NCBI GenBank assembly: GCA_035551355.1
Contig: DASZNF010000097.1
Location: forward strand, 1-32,225
Reading direction: 5' to 3'
DNA length: 32,225 nucleotides
Source of the DNA: DATATV01 sp035551355
Lineage (GTDB): Bacteria; Actinomycetota; Actinomycetes; Mycobacteriales; Pseudonocardiaceae
Below, piece after piece: positions 1-6,255 of the stretch (positions are counted from its first letter, which is position 1; each line of letters opens with the position of its first letter). Under the pieces are notes generated by a model. The model saw nothing but the letters and a program-made list of their open reading frames with translations. It did not search any database and was not told where the DNA came from. Made by a program: the position numbers and the translations under genes.

Positions 1-343
1 CGCCGCCGGGCGTAGGTACGGCGGGCGGGTGGTGGCCGACATGATCACGGTGGTCACCGACCGGGTGGCGCGGATCCGGGAGGTCGCGAAGCTGGGGGTG
101 GCGTTCGTGGAGATCCATGCCGGGCTGGATGAGCAGGCCCGGCCGGGTTACTCGATCGGGGTGTTGCTGGAGGACGGCCGGCAGGCCGGGGTTCCTTTCT
201 CCATCGCCGGGGGGGTCACGGCCGACACGATCGCGGCGGTCCGGGAGGCCGGGGCGGTGGTCGCGGTGGCGGGTGGCGCGATCTATGGGGCGACCGATCC
301 GGGTGCGGCGGCCAGGGAACTCAAACACCACGCCACCACCTGA
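1..343 (+). CDS. hxlA: 3-hexulose-6-phosphate synthase, C-terminal part (5' end outside window)
   Basis: The frame is open from the window edge (first full codon at position 2) to a TGA at 341-343, about 113 residues. The sequence matches the second half of the orotidine-decarboxylase-like TIM barrel of hexulose-phosphate synthase: VADMITV near the start (the family's V-x-D-M-I strand), GVAFVEIHAGLDEQA (family 'GVDxxxVHxGxDxQ'), SIAGGVTADTI, and the phosphate-binding end VVAVAGGAIYGATDP. The family is about 210 aa, so roughly half is missing upstream. The enzyme condenses formaldehyde with ribulose 5-phosphate in the RuMP pathway, or runs in reverse to make pentose phosphate. Its usual partner, 6-phospho-3-hexuloisomerase, is not in the window. 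The GTG at 29 is internal, not the start. Family call is firm; role in this organism is inferred. Confidence 0.85.
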   Translation, partial: AAGRRYGGRVVADMITVVTDRVARIREVAKLGVAFVEIHAGLDEQARPGYSIGVLLEDGRQAGVPFSIAGGVTADTIAAVREAGAVVAVAGGAIYGATDPGAAARELKHHATT

Positions 344-352
344 TCACACCAC

Positions 353-389
353 CTCGTTGTGCGCCAAGAAAAACTTGGCTCACAGCGAG
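353..389 (+). terminator. Strong stem-loop terminator after the hexulose-phosphate synthase gene
   Basis: Positions 353-361 pair with 381-389 (one G-U pair). After a single C-T mismatch, 363-368 (GCCAAG) pairs with 374-379 (CTTGGC) around a five-A loop. The hairpin begins 10 bases after the stop codon. No U-tract follows, which is common for actinobacterial terminators. Confidence 0.7.
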
Positions 390-435
390 GCGGTACTTCG
401 GCCGCGTCCGGAGACACGACGAGAAAGGAGTCGAC

Positions 436-729
436 GTGGAAGGCCACGAGTCAGGTACTCGATCCAATCGGACAGCAACCGCACCCGACACGTACAGCGG
501 CTTGCTGCTACAGGCCGCGGGCGTGCTGCGGATGCGCTACGTCCACTGTAGCCGCGACACCACCCTGTCCCCGGCCACGGCAACCGAGCTGGCGAATGTC
601 TTCGAGAGCGTCGCCAACGGAGATCCCGCCTTCGACGAGGTCGATCCGAACGAAGCGATCGCGTTGGCACACCGGCTGATCGACGACGATCACCCCGAGC
701 TGTCGAGAATGTGGCCCCGCCCAGCCTGA
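436..729 (+). CDS. Hypothetical protein, 97 aa
   Basis: GTG start at 436, preceded by AAAGGAG (424-430) at good spacing. I do not recognise a family. The protein has no signal peptide or membrane segment. The N-terminal 20 residues are polar and probably disordered. The middle (GLLLQAAGVLRMRYVHCSRD) looks helical and the C-terminal half is acidic (FDEVDPNEAIALAHRLIDDD). It lies 41 bases upstream of the SatP-type transporter start on the same strand, so the two may be co-transcribed. The ribosome site and the neighbour spacing support a real gene; function is unknown. Confidence 0.55.
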   Translation: MEGHESGTRSNRTATAPDTYSGLLLQAAGVLRMRYVHCSRDTTLSPATATELANVFESVANGDPAFDEVDPNEAIALAHRLIDDDHPELSRMWPRPA

Positions 730-770
730 CCGCAACCGAGGATCATTCGCAGCTCAACGAGGAGTACACG

Positions 771-1394
771 ATGACCACAACTGCCGCTGCCACCGAAACC
801 GAAGCCCCCGCCCAATCCGCGCCCGTCGGCGACCCCGCCATCATCGGCGTGCCCCTGTTCATCGTCGGCGCGACCGCGCTCGGCCTGGTGCTGACCGGAT
901 ACGTGCCGGCCAGTGCCGTCGGCGCCTCGATCGCCATCATCCTGCCCGCCACCGGCCTTGGCCAGCTCGTCGCCGCGGTGTGGGCGGCGTCCCTCGGCCA
1001 GAACGCGGTCGCCTCCGTGTTCGGCATCTTCGCCGGATTCTGGATCAGCTACGCGGTCCTGGTGCTCGGGTTGATTCACCACTGGTTCGGCATCGCCCCC
1101 GGCGCCGCGATCGCCACCCAGGGCCTGTTCCTGATCGCCTGGCTGGTCACCATCGGCCTGCTGACGCTGATCACCCTGCGCATGCCCGCCGCGTTCACGC
1201 TGCTGTTCGTGCTGGTCGACATCGCGCTCGCGCTCGTGCTGACCGGCACGGTCGGCGGCTCGACCGCGGCCACCACCGCGGGCGGGTACGCCGTGTTCGC
1301 GTTCACCGCGGTCGGCGTGTACCTGTTCGCCGGCGCGGTGTTCTCCGCGACCGGCGGCAAGCCGCTGCCGCTGGGCCGTCCGGTGCTGAGCTGA
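771..1394 (+). CDS. satP: GPR1/FUN34/YaaH (SatP)-family acetate/succinate transporter
   Basis: 207 aa from ATG 771, chosen because GAGGAG at 759-764 lies six bases upstream and the family's N-terminus aligns there; an open frame upstream to 711 lacks these signals. After an Ala/Thr/Glu-rich cytoplasmic tail comes GDPAIIGVPLFIVGATALGLVLTGY, which corresponds to the family's N-P-A-x-x-G entry into the first helix. Six hydrophobic segments follow, the usual number for AceTr proteins of about 190-220 aa. Members are proton-coupled channels or carriers for acetate and succinate in the inner membrane. The gene ends opposite a converging HxlR regulator with a shared hairpin between them. Family call is good; the substrate is inferred from relatives. 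Confidence 0.85.
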   Translation: MTTTAAATETEAPAQSAPVGDPAIIGVPLFIVGATALGLVLTGYVPASAVGASIAIILPATGLGQLVAAVWAASLGQNAVASVFGIFAGFWISYAVLVLGLIHHWFGIAPGAAIATQGLFLIAWLVTIGLLTLITLRMPAAFTLLFVLVDIALALVLTGTVGGSTAATTAGGYAVFAFTAVGVYLFAGAVFSATGGKPLPLGRPVLS

Positions 1395-1408
1395 GTTCGA
1401 CCCGAGGC

Positions 1409-1447
1409 CCGCTGAGCTGACTGTTACCGGACACGTCAGCCCAGCGG
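1409..1447. terminator. Bidirectional stem-loop between satP-like and hxlR-like genes
   Basis: 1409-1421 (CCGCTGAGCTGAC) pairs with 1435-1447 (GTCAGCCCAGCGG), 12 of 13 positions, around a 13-base loop. It lies between two convergent genes and can serve both strands. Confidence 0.6.
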
Positions 1448-1470
1448 TCTCGGCCGTGTGCGCGGGTGCG

Positions 1471-1493
1471 TGCGGGTGCGGGTGCGGGTGCGG
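1471..1493. repeat. Short tandem repeat (TGCGGG) x 3.8
   Basis: Three perfect TGCGGG units followed by TGCGG, in the non-coding gap just downstream of the HxlR-type gene's stop codon. Such simple GC-rich repeats arise by slippage; I infer no function. Confidence 0.75.
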
Positions 1494-1496
1494 AAT

Positions 1497-1877
1497 TCAG
1501 TCGTGCTGGGCGACCGGCGCGGAATCGGCGTCGAGCGCGTCGAGGACCGCGTCGCCGTTCGCCCTGGCCCACTCGGTCAGCAGGTGGATCGGGTCGATCA
1601 GCGTCGCGCCGAGCGGGGTGAGCTCGTACTCGACGCGGGGCGGCACCTCGGCATACGCCTGGCGGCGGACCAGTCCGTGCGACTCGAGCCGGCGAAGGGT
1701 CTGGGTCAGCATCTTGCGGGAGATGCCGCCGATCAGCTCGATCAGCTCGCCATGGCGCACCGGGCCCTTGCTCAGGCCGTAGAGCACGACCGCCGTCCAC
1801 TTGTCGGCGAGCAACTCGACGGTCAGACGCGCCGGGCAGTCGGCGAGAAAGGCATCACTGGAACCGAAACCGCTCAT
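1497..1877 (-). CDS. HxlR-family winged-helix transcriptional regulator
   Basis: 126 aa starting at ATG 1877. It shows the MarR-like winged helix typical of HxlR: N-terminal CPARLTVELLADKWT (family 'CPV...LDLIGGKWT'), VVLYGLSKGPVRHGELIELIGGISRKMLTQTLRRLESHGLV (helix-turn-helix), then the wing PPRVEYELTPLG. Cys14 is the position often used as a redox or electrophile sensor in the family. Regulators of this kind usually sit divergently from the oxidoreductase they control. Here the divergent oxidoreductase is truncated, so the regulator may have lost its local target. The family is named after the hexulose-phosphate operon activator of Bacillus, but nearness to the hexulose-phosphate synthase gene does not show it regulates that gene. 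Confidence 0.88.
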   Translation of the reverse strand: MSGFGSSDAFLADCPARLTVELLADKWTAVVLYGLSKGPVRHGELIELIGGISRKMLTQTLRRLESHGLVRRQAYAEVPPRVEYELTPLGATLIDPIHLLTEWARANGDAVLDALDADSAPVAQHD

Positions 1878-1917
1878 GACGCCAACGGTACCCGGGGGTT
1901 CCCATCGCGCATCCTAA

Positions 1918-1938
1918 TCTGGGTTTCTCCCACCCAGA
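1918..1938. promoter_or_regulatory. Inverted repeat, candidate HxlR operator
   Basis: TCTGGGT (1918-1924) and ACCCAGA (1932-1938) form a perfect 7-bp inverted repeat with a 7-base spacer. It lies between the divergent HxlR gene and the truncated oxidoreductase, where HxlR operators are normally found. That it binds this protein is inference. Confidence 0.35.
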
Positions 1939-1947
1939 GCCAGGAGA

Positions 1948-2163
1948 GTCATCACCCAGTACACGCTCGGCGGTCCCGAGGTGCTCACCATCGCGGACGC
2001 GCCCGCGCCCCGGCCCGTGCCGACCGAGATCCTCGTCCGGGTCAGGGCGATCGGGCTCAACCCACTGGAGGCGCGCCTGCGGGCCAGCGAGTTCCCGCTG
2101 ATGGGCGCGCCGCCGTTCATTCTCGGCTGGGACATCAGCGGGGTGGTGGAACAAGCATTGTGA
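1948..2163 (+). pseudogene. Zinc-type alcohol dehydrogenase/quinone oxidoreductase, 5' fragment
   Basis: The frame reads ITQYTLGGPEVLTIADAPAP, then PTEILVRVRAIGLNPLEARLR and PPFILGWDISGVVEQ, the N-terminal GroES-like domain of medium-chain NADPH:quinone oxidoreductases (family length about 310-330 aa). The match stops after about 70 codons at VVEQ, where homologues continue with an EVG-x-G loop; two odd codons and a TGA follow. An AGGAGA (1942-1947) marks the ribosome site, but the first codons are GTC ATC, so even the start looks altered. The break coincides with a drop in GC content at about 2157. The missing 3' part is not found elsewhere in the window. Confidence 0.8.
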
Positions 2164-2197
2164 AGAGTTATTAAGTATAGATCTGGCCGTGAAACCC

Positions 2198-2206
2198 TGG
2201 TATTGT
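2198..2206 (+). promoter_or_regulatory. Candidate extended -10 promoter for the protease gene
   Basis: TGG-TATTGT (2198-2206) fits an extended -10 element (TGn plus TAnnnT). It would start a transcript about 30 bases before the ATG at 2245. No good -35 is seen, so this is a weak call. Confidence 0.3.
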
Positions 2207-2244
2207 AAGTTGTTCATGGTCGTCTTCGGGGAGGGAAAGCAGCA

Positions 2245-2377
2245 ATGAAACGGCGAATGGGGAGCCAGGGATTTTTACGATTAGCATTGATTGCCATCGG
2301 TGTAGCCACAGTGACCGTTCCCGGGTACAGCCACTGGAGCTACTACACCCGTTCCAACAATCGCGGAACAGCACGAT
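2245..2377 (+). other. Out-of-frame signal-peptide segment of the protease gene (frameshift)
   Basis: ATG 2245 follows GGAGGG (2230-2235) and encodes MKRRMGSQGFLRLALIAIGV..., a classical Sec signal peptide (basic start, hydrophobic core). The protease itself is in the next frame and has no ribosome site at its first ATG (2378). In the protease frame the sequence just upstream reads GTATGATTPVPTIAEQHD, a typical stretch after a signal-peptidase site. Removing one base from the CCCGGG run (2320-2325) would join the two as ...TVTVPG-TATGATTP.... The gene is therefore either frameshifted by a one-base insertion or the base is a sequencing error. Confidence 0.7.
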
Positions 2378-3607
2378 ATGAGCGTACGTGCGGCTTTTGG
2401 CCTGAACGATCAATTGTCCTATGTACGACAAATTGACAACGCGACTATACCATTCGTGATCTCAGATATTATCGGCATATCCGTGACGCCCGCAGAGCAG
2501 GCAAACCTGGAGCACCGGGAAATCGTCGGTGCCGTGATACCCCAAATAGATAGCGCAGAGAAGCACTCTGCCAGCTATGCAGGCGCATGGATAGATCAGG
2601 CAGCGGGCGGCGTCGTCCATATTGCATTTACAACCCTGCCATCGCCTCTCGCGGTCACGACCCTACAGAACATGTTCCCGTCCAACTCCATCGTGCAAAT
2701 CGACGCCGCGTCAGTTCCGTTGACGCGACTTCTCTCGCTCGAAAACAGCTTGGCAGCGAGTACCGCAGTGTTGCGCAAGCACGGTGTCCTCGTTGAGTCG
2801 ACGGCGTTGGATGAACTTGCCAACACTGTCGACGTCGATGTTTCATCACCGCTTAGTCAGGCCTACGCCGTACTGAACAGCCAGTTCGGATCATCAGGTC
2901 TCACCGTGCGCGAAACTACGCCGTCATTATCCGTGCAAGAAGGAGTCGCGCAGCCGCAGGCCGCCGGCAACCGAGATATCCGCACGGGCCCGCTCTACGG
3001 TGGTGAATACATCGACAACGGATTTGCCGCATGTACGGCCGGATACGCAAATTCGCAGGGCAATGTTGTCAAAAGCAACCTATTCATGATTACGGCAGGC
3101 CATTGCGCACCGCCCGTAAACTGGCGACAGGGCTTAAATTTTGACCAGGGCGTCGACATCGGTCGAGGTGGCGATAACGGTTTCTACAGTGGAAATTCGA
3201 CGACCAACTGCGATTGTCAAACAATTGGCGTTCTCCCATCTGGCAAGCCAACCACCAGCGTGCTGGTTAACAATAACGCCCCATACCGGTTCACCCAGCT
3301 GCCAGTGGCATATTACAGCGGAGAGCCGACCTGCATCTCAGGCGCATCCGAATATACCAATACCGGATCTATCATGTGCGGCACTATTATGATTCTGGAA
3401 GCATCCGCTTTCGTGGATCCGCCTGGCATCACAGTCGAGCAGCTGATTGAGACAACGGTGACGGCGACCGGATTCGGCGACAGCGGGGCACCATGGGGTA
3501 ATGGCGGCCAATTACTTGGTATCCATTTTGGCAAGCTGGATGGTTACTCATCTTTCTCGCGTTCAACGAATATTTCAGCAGCTACCAACACTACACCTAC
3601 ATTCTGA
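2378..3607 (+). CDS. Secreted chymotrypsin-like (S1) serine protease with propeptide; signal peptide out of frame
   Basis: 409 aa from ATG 2378; the natural start is probably ATG 2245 in another frame. Residues 1 to about 190 form a poorly conserved region with the look of a streptogrisin-type propeptide (TPAEQANLEHRE..., later QSQFGS-like repeats). The catalytic domain follows: TAGHC with the catalytic His242, a probable Asp in NCDC about 40 residues later, paired cysteines (CISG...IMCG), and GDSGAPW with Ser369. The protein would be exported and self-processed. Codon use is clearly less GC-biased than its neighbours and includes several TTA codons (for example in QLLG and GLNF), which suggests horizontal transfer. 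A small inhibitor-like gene follows 21 bases downstream. Class is firm; the exact subfamily is not. Confidence 0.8.
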   Translation: MSVRAAFGLNDQLSYVRQIDNATIPFVISDIIGISVTPAEQANLEHREIVGAVIPQIDSAEKHSASYAGAWIDQAAGGVVHIAFTTLPSPLAVTTLQNMFPSNSIVQIDAASVPLTRLLSLENSLAASTAVLRKHGVLVESTALDELANTVDVDVSSPLSQAYAVLNSQFGSSGLTVRETTPSLSVQEGVAQPQAAGNRDIRTGPLYGGEYIDNGFAACTAGYANSQGNVVKSNLFMITAGHCAPPVNWRQGLNFDQGVDIGRGGDNGFYSGNSTTNCDCQTIGVLPSGKPTTSVLVNNNAPYRFTQLPVAYYSGEPTCISGASEYTNTGSIMCGTIMILEASAFVDPPGITVEQLIETTVTATGFGDSGAPWGNGGQLLGIHFGKLDGYSSFSRSTNISAATNTTPTF

Positions 3608-3628
3608 GAACACGTTTGGACACTCCGA

Positions 3629-3880
3629 GTGAACGACAAAAATCACAGTACCCGTGAGGTTCCACCCGAGTGGGGAGCATACTTCGCCACCGCCAAAACC
3701 GCGGTCGACTACGAGGGACTCTCTGTCGATTCAGCAAAGGCGCTGGCAGCCCAACGGGTAGTATCCCAGATCCGTGTCATAGACGTGACGAAGCCAGCGA
3801 CTATCACGGATGACTTTCAGAGACAGCGACTGAACCTACTGGTGAAAGACAATCACGTCATACGGGCTTTTATGGCATGA
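3629..3880 (+). CDS. Small I78/potato-inhibitor-like protein, putative inhibitor of the adjacent protease
   Basis: 83 aa from GTG 3629, 21 bases after the protease stop. The C-terminal half reads VVSQIRVIDVTKPATITDDFQRQRLNLLVKDNHVIRAF, in pieces: a beta strand, a loop ending T-x-D, then the RLNLLV-x-D strand. This is the layout of I78 and I13 (potato inhibitor I/eglin) peptidase inhibitors ('T-x-D-x-x-x-x-R-(L/V)-x-V'). There is no signal peptide, so it would stay in the cytoplasm and could protect the producer from active enzyme before export. The ribosome site is weak, consistent with coupling to the gene before it. It shares the protease's low-GC composition. Fold and function are inferred from motif spacing only. 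Confidence 0.5.
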   Translation: MNDKNHSTREVPPEWGAYFATAKTAVDYEGLSVDSAKALAAQRVVSQIRVIDVTKPATITDDFQRQRLNLLVKDNHVIRAFMA

Positions 3881-4047
3881 CGGACCCGGGGTGAGATCGA
3901 TTCGGCGTCCCCCAGGGAGGTTCCCGTAGCTGGCCGACAGGGTTTCTCGCCACGGGTCAGCGCCGGCCCTCGGTCGTGATGTCCGATCCCGCGTGCGGAT
4001 CCACCTACAGTATGTCGCTGTCTACTACAACCGGCGAGCCGTCAGAT

Positions 4048-4088
4048 AGGAGGTCGCCGGGGTGGCCAGACCGGCCCGGCGACCTCCT
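4048..4088. terminator. Long perfect hairpin
   Basis: AGGAGGTCGCCGGG (4048-4061) pairs perfectly with CCCGGCGACCTCCT (4075-4088), a 14-bp stem with a 13-base loop. There is no U-tract. It could end transcription from the protease-inhibitor unit about 170 bases upstream, but it might equally be a mobile repeat. Confidence 0.5.
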
Positions 4089-4316
4089 TGGCCCCTCCAG
4101 CACGGCCGAGTCCAGATCTTCCTGATCGGTCATCGGTGGGCCGATTCGCCGCGCGGTTGAAGGTCTGTTGTGCGTCCAGCTTGCCTGCCTGTACCGCGCC
4201 ACCAACTCGGCCACGGTTCGCTGACCTGCCATTTTGTTCATGCGACGGTCATGAGATGCTCACCGACCGTGCGGTCTCGACGGACACACTTGATCATGAT
4301 TAGGTTTTTCGGCTAG

Positions 4317-4470
4317 CTGGGTCTACCCGCACTGGTGTACGTGAACTTCCATGGCGGCGGATTCGCGGTATTCGATCCGCTTCGTCACGCTGCCCTGCCG
4401 ATCTTCTCCGCCCGATCCCCCTGGATTCCACCGAAGATCCCGAACTGCGTGCTCGCCTGCCTGCGGTGAG
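4317..4470 (+). pseudogene. Fragment of an HSL-type alpha/beta-hydrolase (esterase)
   Basis: An in-frame stretch reads LGLPALVYVNFHGGGFAVFDP. The V-Y-x-x-F-H-G-G-G-F motif is the oxyanion-hole signature of hormone-sensitive-lipase type hydrolases (alpha/beta-hydrolase 3). The frame starts right after a TAG (4314-4316), leaves the family after about 16 residues and has no catalytic Ser or His region. I read it as a decayed remnant; a chance match is possible but unlikely for the HGGGF context. Confidence 0.4.
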
Positions 4471-4481
4471 CACGCAGTTCG
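4441..4481. terminator. Long perfect hairpin
   Basis: CGAACTGCGTGCTC (4441-4454) pairs perfectly with GAGCACGCAGTTCG (4468-4481), again a 14-bp stem and a 13-base loop. It is followed by TTCTGGTGT, only weakly U-rich. It stands about 160 bases before the lactonase promoter and could insulate it. Confidence 0.5.
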
Positions 4482-4638
4482 TTCTGGTGTCCCGGCGTCT
4501 TCGGCCCAGGTGCCGCAACCCGCCGCGACCATCCGCGGTCGCGGAGCGATGACGCCCGCTCCGGCAAGTTTTGTCTTACAATCGTGCACGTGATCAGGCC
4601 GTAAGGCTCTGACATAGGGGCATCTTGGTGCGGACATG

Positions 4639-4667
4639 TTGCCTGCTCGACCCGGCAGTGTTAGCGT
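4639..4667 (+). promoter_or_regulatory. Housekeeping-type promoter upstream of the lactonase-like gene
   Basis: TTGCCT (4639-4644), 17-base spacer, TAGCGT (4662-4667) fits the actinobacterial vegetative pattern TTGAC-n17-TAnnnT. Transcription would begin near 4674, leaving an untranslated leader of about 190 bases before the ATG at 4868. Confidence 0.4.
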
Positions 4668-4867
4668 AGCCAAGCAAGTTGTTCGACAATCTACGCCAGT
4701 TAGGTGCTAGCTGGGGCGGACACCGATTCCCACCCACGCCGTGCGCCCGGCCTGACCGCTGGGCGTCACCCAGGGCGGCGCCCTGCCGAACGACACACCT
4801 AAATCTTTCCGCCCCACTTCACCGACCGGCGAGCATCCCACTTGAAACACAAGGAAGTGTTTTCTCG

Positions 4868-6154
4868 ATGCCTGATCCCGGATTTGGCCCGACCGGGCGA
4901 CCCTCTGGCGAACCGGCCCGGAGCCCGTCCCGGCGAGCGGTACTCGGCTCGCTGGCGGCGATCGCCGGCGCCGCGGCACTGCCACTGCTCGGCGGTACGG
5001 CCGCCGCGGCCGGGCCCGCCTCGACAGCGCCCACGTCGAGGCGAACCGCGACCACGCCCACCCCGGCGAAAGCGACATCGACAAGGGTGACGACGGACCT
5101 CGTCTACTTCAACACCTGGCAGGGCACCCACGTCTACGGGGCCTGGTTCGACCCCGCCGACGGCGATCTGACGCCGGTCGGGCCGGTGGGCGAGGCCGAG
5201 GCGGACTGGGCGGTCAAGCACCCGACTCTGCCGATCCTGTACGTAGCCACCATGCAGGTGGGCGGGGTCGTCGACACCTTTCGGATCGATCCGGCAACCG
5301 GTCTGCTGACCAGTAGCGGTGAACTCTCGACCGGCGGCACGGGTCTCGGTGGCGGCGGGGTGTCCTACGTCGGTGTCGACCGGCCCTCGGACACGCTCCT
5401 GGTCACGAACTTCGAGGACGGCTTCATCGCGACCGTCGCGGTCTCGGCGAACGGCGCGCTGCAGCGGCCTGTCTCCATCGTGCAGGACACGGGTTCCGGT
5501 CCCAACCCCCGCCAGACCGGCCCACATCCGCACCACGTGGAGATCGACCCGAGCGGCCGGTTCGCGCTGGTCGCGGACTTCGGCGCGGACCGAGTCCTCG
5601 TCTACCGCTTCGACCGCGCGACGCGCGTTCTGTCCACCGGCGGTCCAGCCGGTGCGTACCACTACGCGACGGCGCCGGGCTCGGGTCCGCGTCGCGTTGC
5701 CTTCCATCCCGCCGGCCGCACCCTCTACCTGTTGAACGAGTTGAGTGCGGACATCCAAACCCTTGGCTGGGCACCGAAACGCGGTCGGTTGGTACCTCGC
5801 CAGACGCTTTCCATCGACACGCCGGACTTCACCGGCACACCGAGCGCCTCCGACCTCGCGGTGAGCCGCGACGGTCGTTTCGTCTACGCAGGCAACCGAG
5901 GCGAGAACTCCGTGGTCGTCTTCGCCGTCGACCCGAGGACCGACCTGCTCAGCGCCGTCCAGCGAATCCCCTGCGGGGGCGTGACGCCCTGGAGTTTCTC
6001 GGTCCATCCCGGTGGGCGGTGGCTGCTCGTCGCCAACAAAGCCAGCAACACCGTCAACGTGTTCGACATCGATCAGCGCTCCGGGAAACTGACCGATACC
6101 GGTAAAGCCATATCCGTGCCAAGCCCGGACTCCGTCACGTTCTGCCACTTCTGA
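4868..6154 (+). CDS. Tat-exported lactonase-family (6-phosphogluconolactonase-like) beta-propeller protein
   Basis: 428 aa from ATG 4868. This start is chosen over the longer open frame from 4679 because it puts a Tat signal at the N-terminus: SRRAVLGSL (Arg22-Arg23), a hydrophobic Ala/Leu stretch and an AAAA cleavage region near residue 48. A weak AAGGAAG (4851-4857) lies upstream. The mature part has the seven-bladed propeller signature of YbhE-type lactonases: GPHPHHVEIDPSGRFALVADFGADRVLVYR, in pieces, and repeats such as DLAVSRDGRFVYAGNRGENSVVVF and FSVHPGGRWLLVANKASNTVNVF. Cytoplasmic relatives hydrolyse 6-phosphogluconolactone; exported ones act on unknown lactones or serve in binding. 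It lies 101 bases upstream of another Tat-exported propeller gene. Enzymatic activity is not proven by the sequence. Confidence 0.85.
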   Translation: MPDPGFGPTGRPSGEPARSPSRRAVLGSLAAIAGAAALPLLGGTAAAAGPASTAPTSRRTATTPTPAKATSTRVTTDLVYFNTWQGTHVYGAWFDPADGDLTPVGPVGEAEADWAVKHPTLPILYVATMQVGGVVDTFRIDPATGLLTSSGELSTGGTGLGGGGVSYVGVDRPSDTLLVTNFEDGFIATVAVSANGALQRPVSIVQDTGSGPNPRQTGPHPHHVEIDPSGRFALVADFGADRVLVYRFDRATRVLSTGGPAGAYHYATAPGSGPRRVAFHPAGRTLYLLNELSADIQTLGWAPKRGRLVPRQTLSIDTPDFTGTPSASDLAVSRDGRFVYAGNRGENSVVVFAVDPRTDLLSAVQRIPCGGVTPWSFSVHPGGRWLLVANKASNTVNVFDIDQRSGKLTDTGKAISVPSPDSVTFCHF

Positions 6155-6255
6155 CGTCGAATTCCGGACGTTCGAGCGGACGGAATCACCGAACAGGGCA
6201 CGGCGAAAGCCGCGTCCACCTTTCGCGACCCCGCTTTCATGACACCGGAAAATCG

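Larger units (their letters stand above)
3881..4867. other. About 1 kb without an intact gene: scar region with hairpins and gene scraps
   Basis: GC content returns to the genomic norm but no reading frame on either strand looks like a protein with a ribosome site and normal codon use. The stretch holds two long perfect hairpins (4048-4088 and 4441-4481), a short alpha/beta-hydrolase fragment near 4317-4470 and a probable promoter at 4639-4667. It probably represents decayed DNA next to the inserted protease block. No transposase or attachment-site repeat was recognised. Confidence 0.6.

Noticed and set aside
1328..1335. CGCCGGCG core inside the satP-like gene (also at 4963-4970) as an LmbU site
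   Set aside because: The 8-mer is common in high-GC coding DNA; here it lacks the symmetric arms seen at 26722-26741.
4005..4241. A 78-codon minus-strand frame starting MNKMAGQRTVAELVARYRQA
   Set aside because: The first 20 residues resemble common actinobacterial helical segments, but the rest is low-complexity and spans the 4048-4088 hairpin. Not enough to call a gene.
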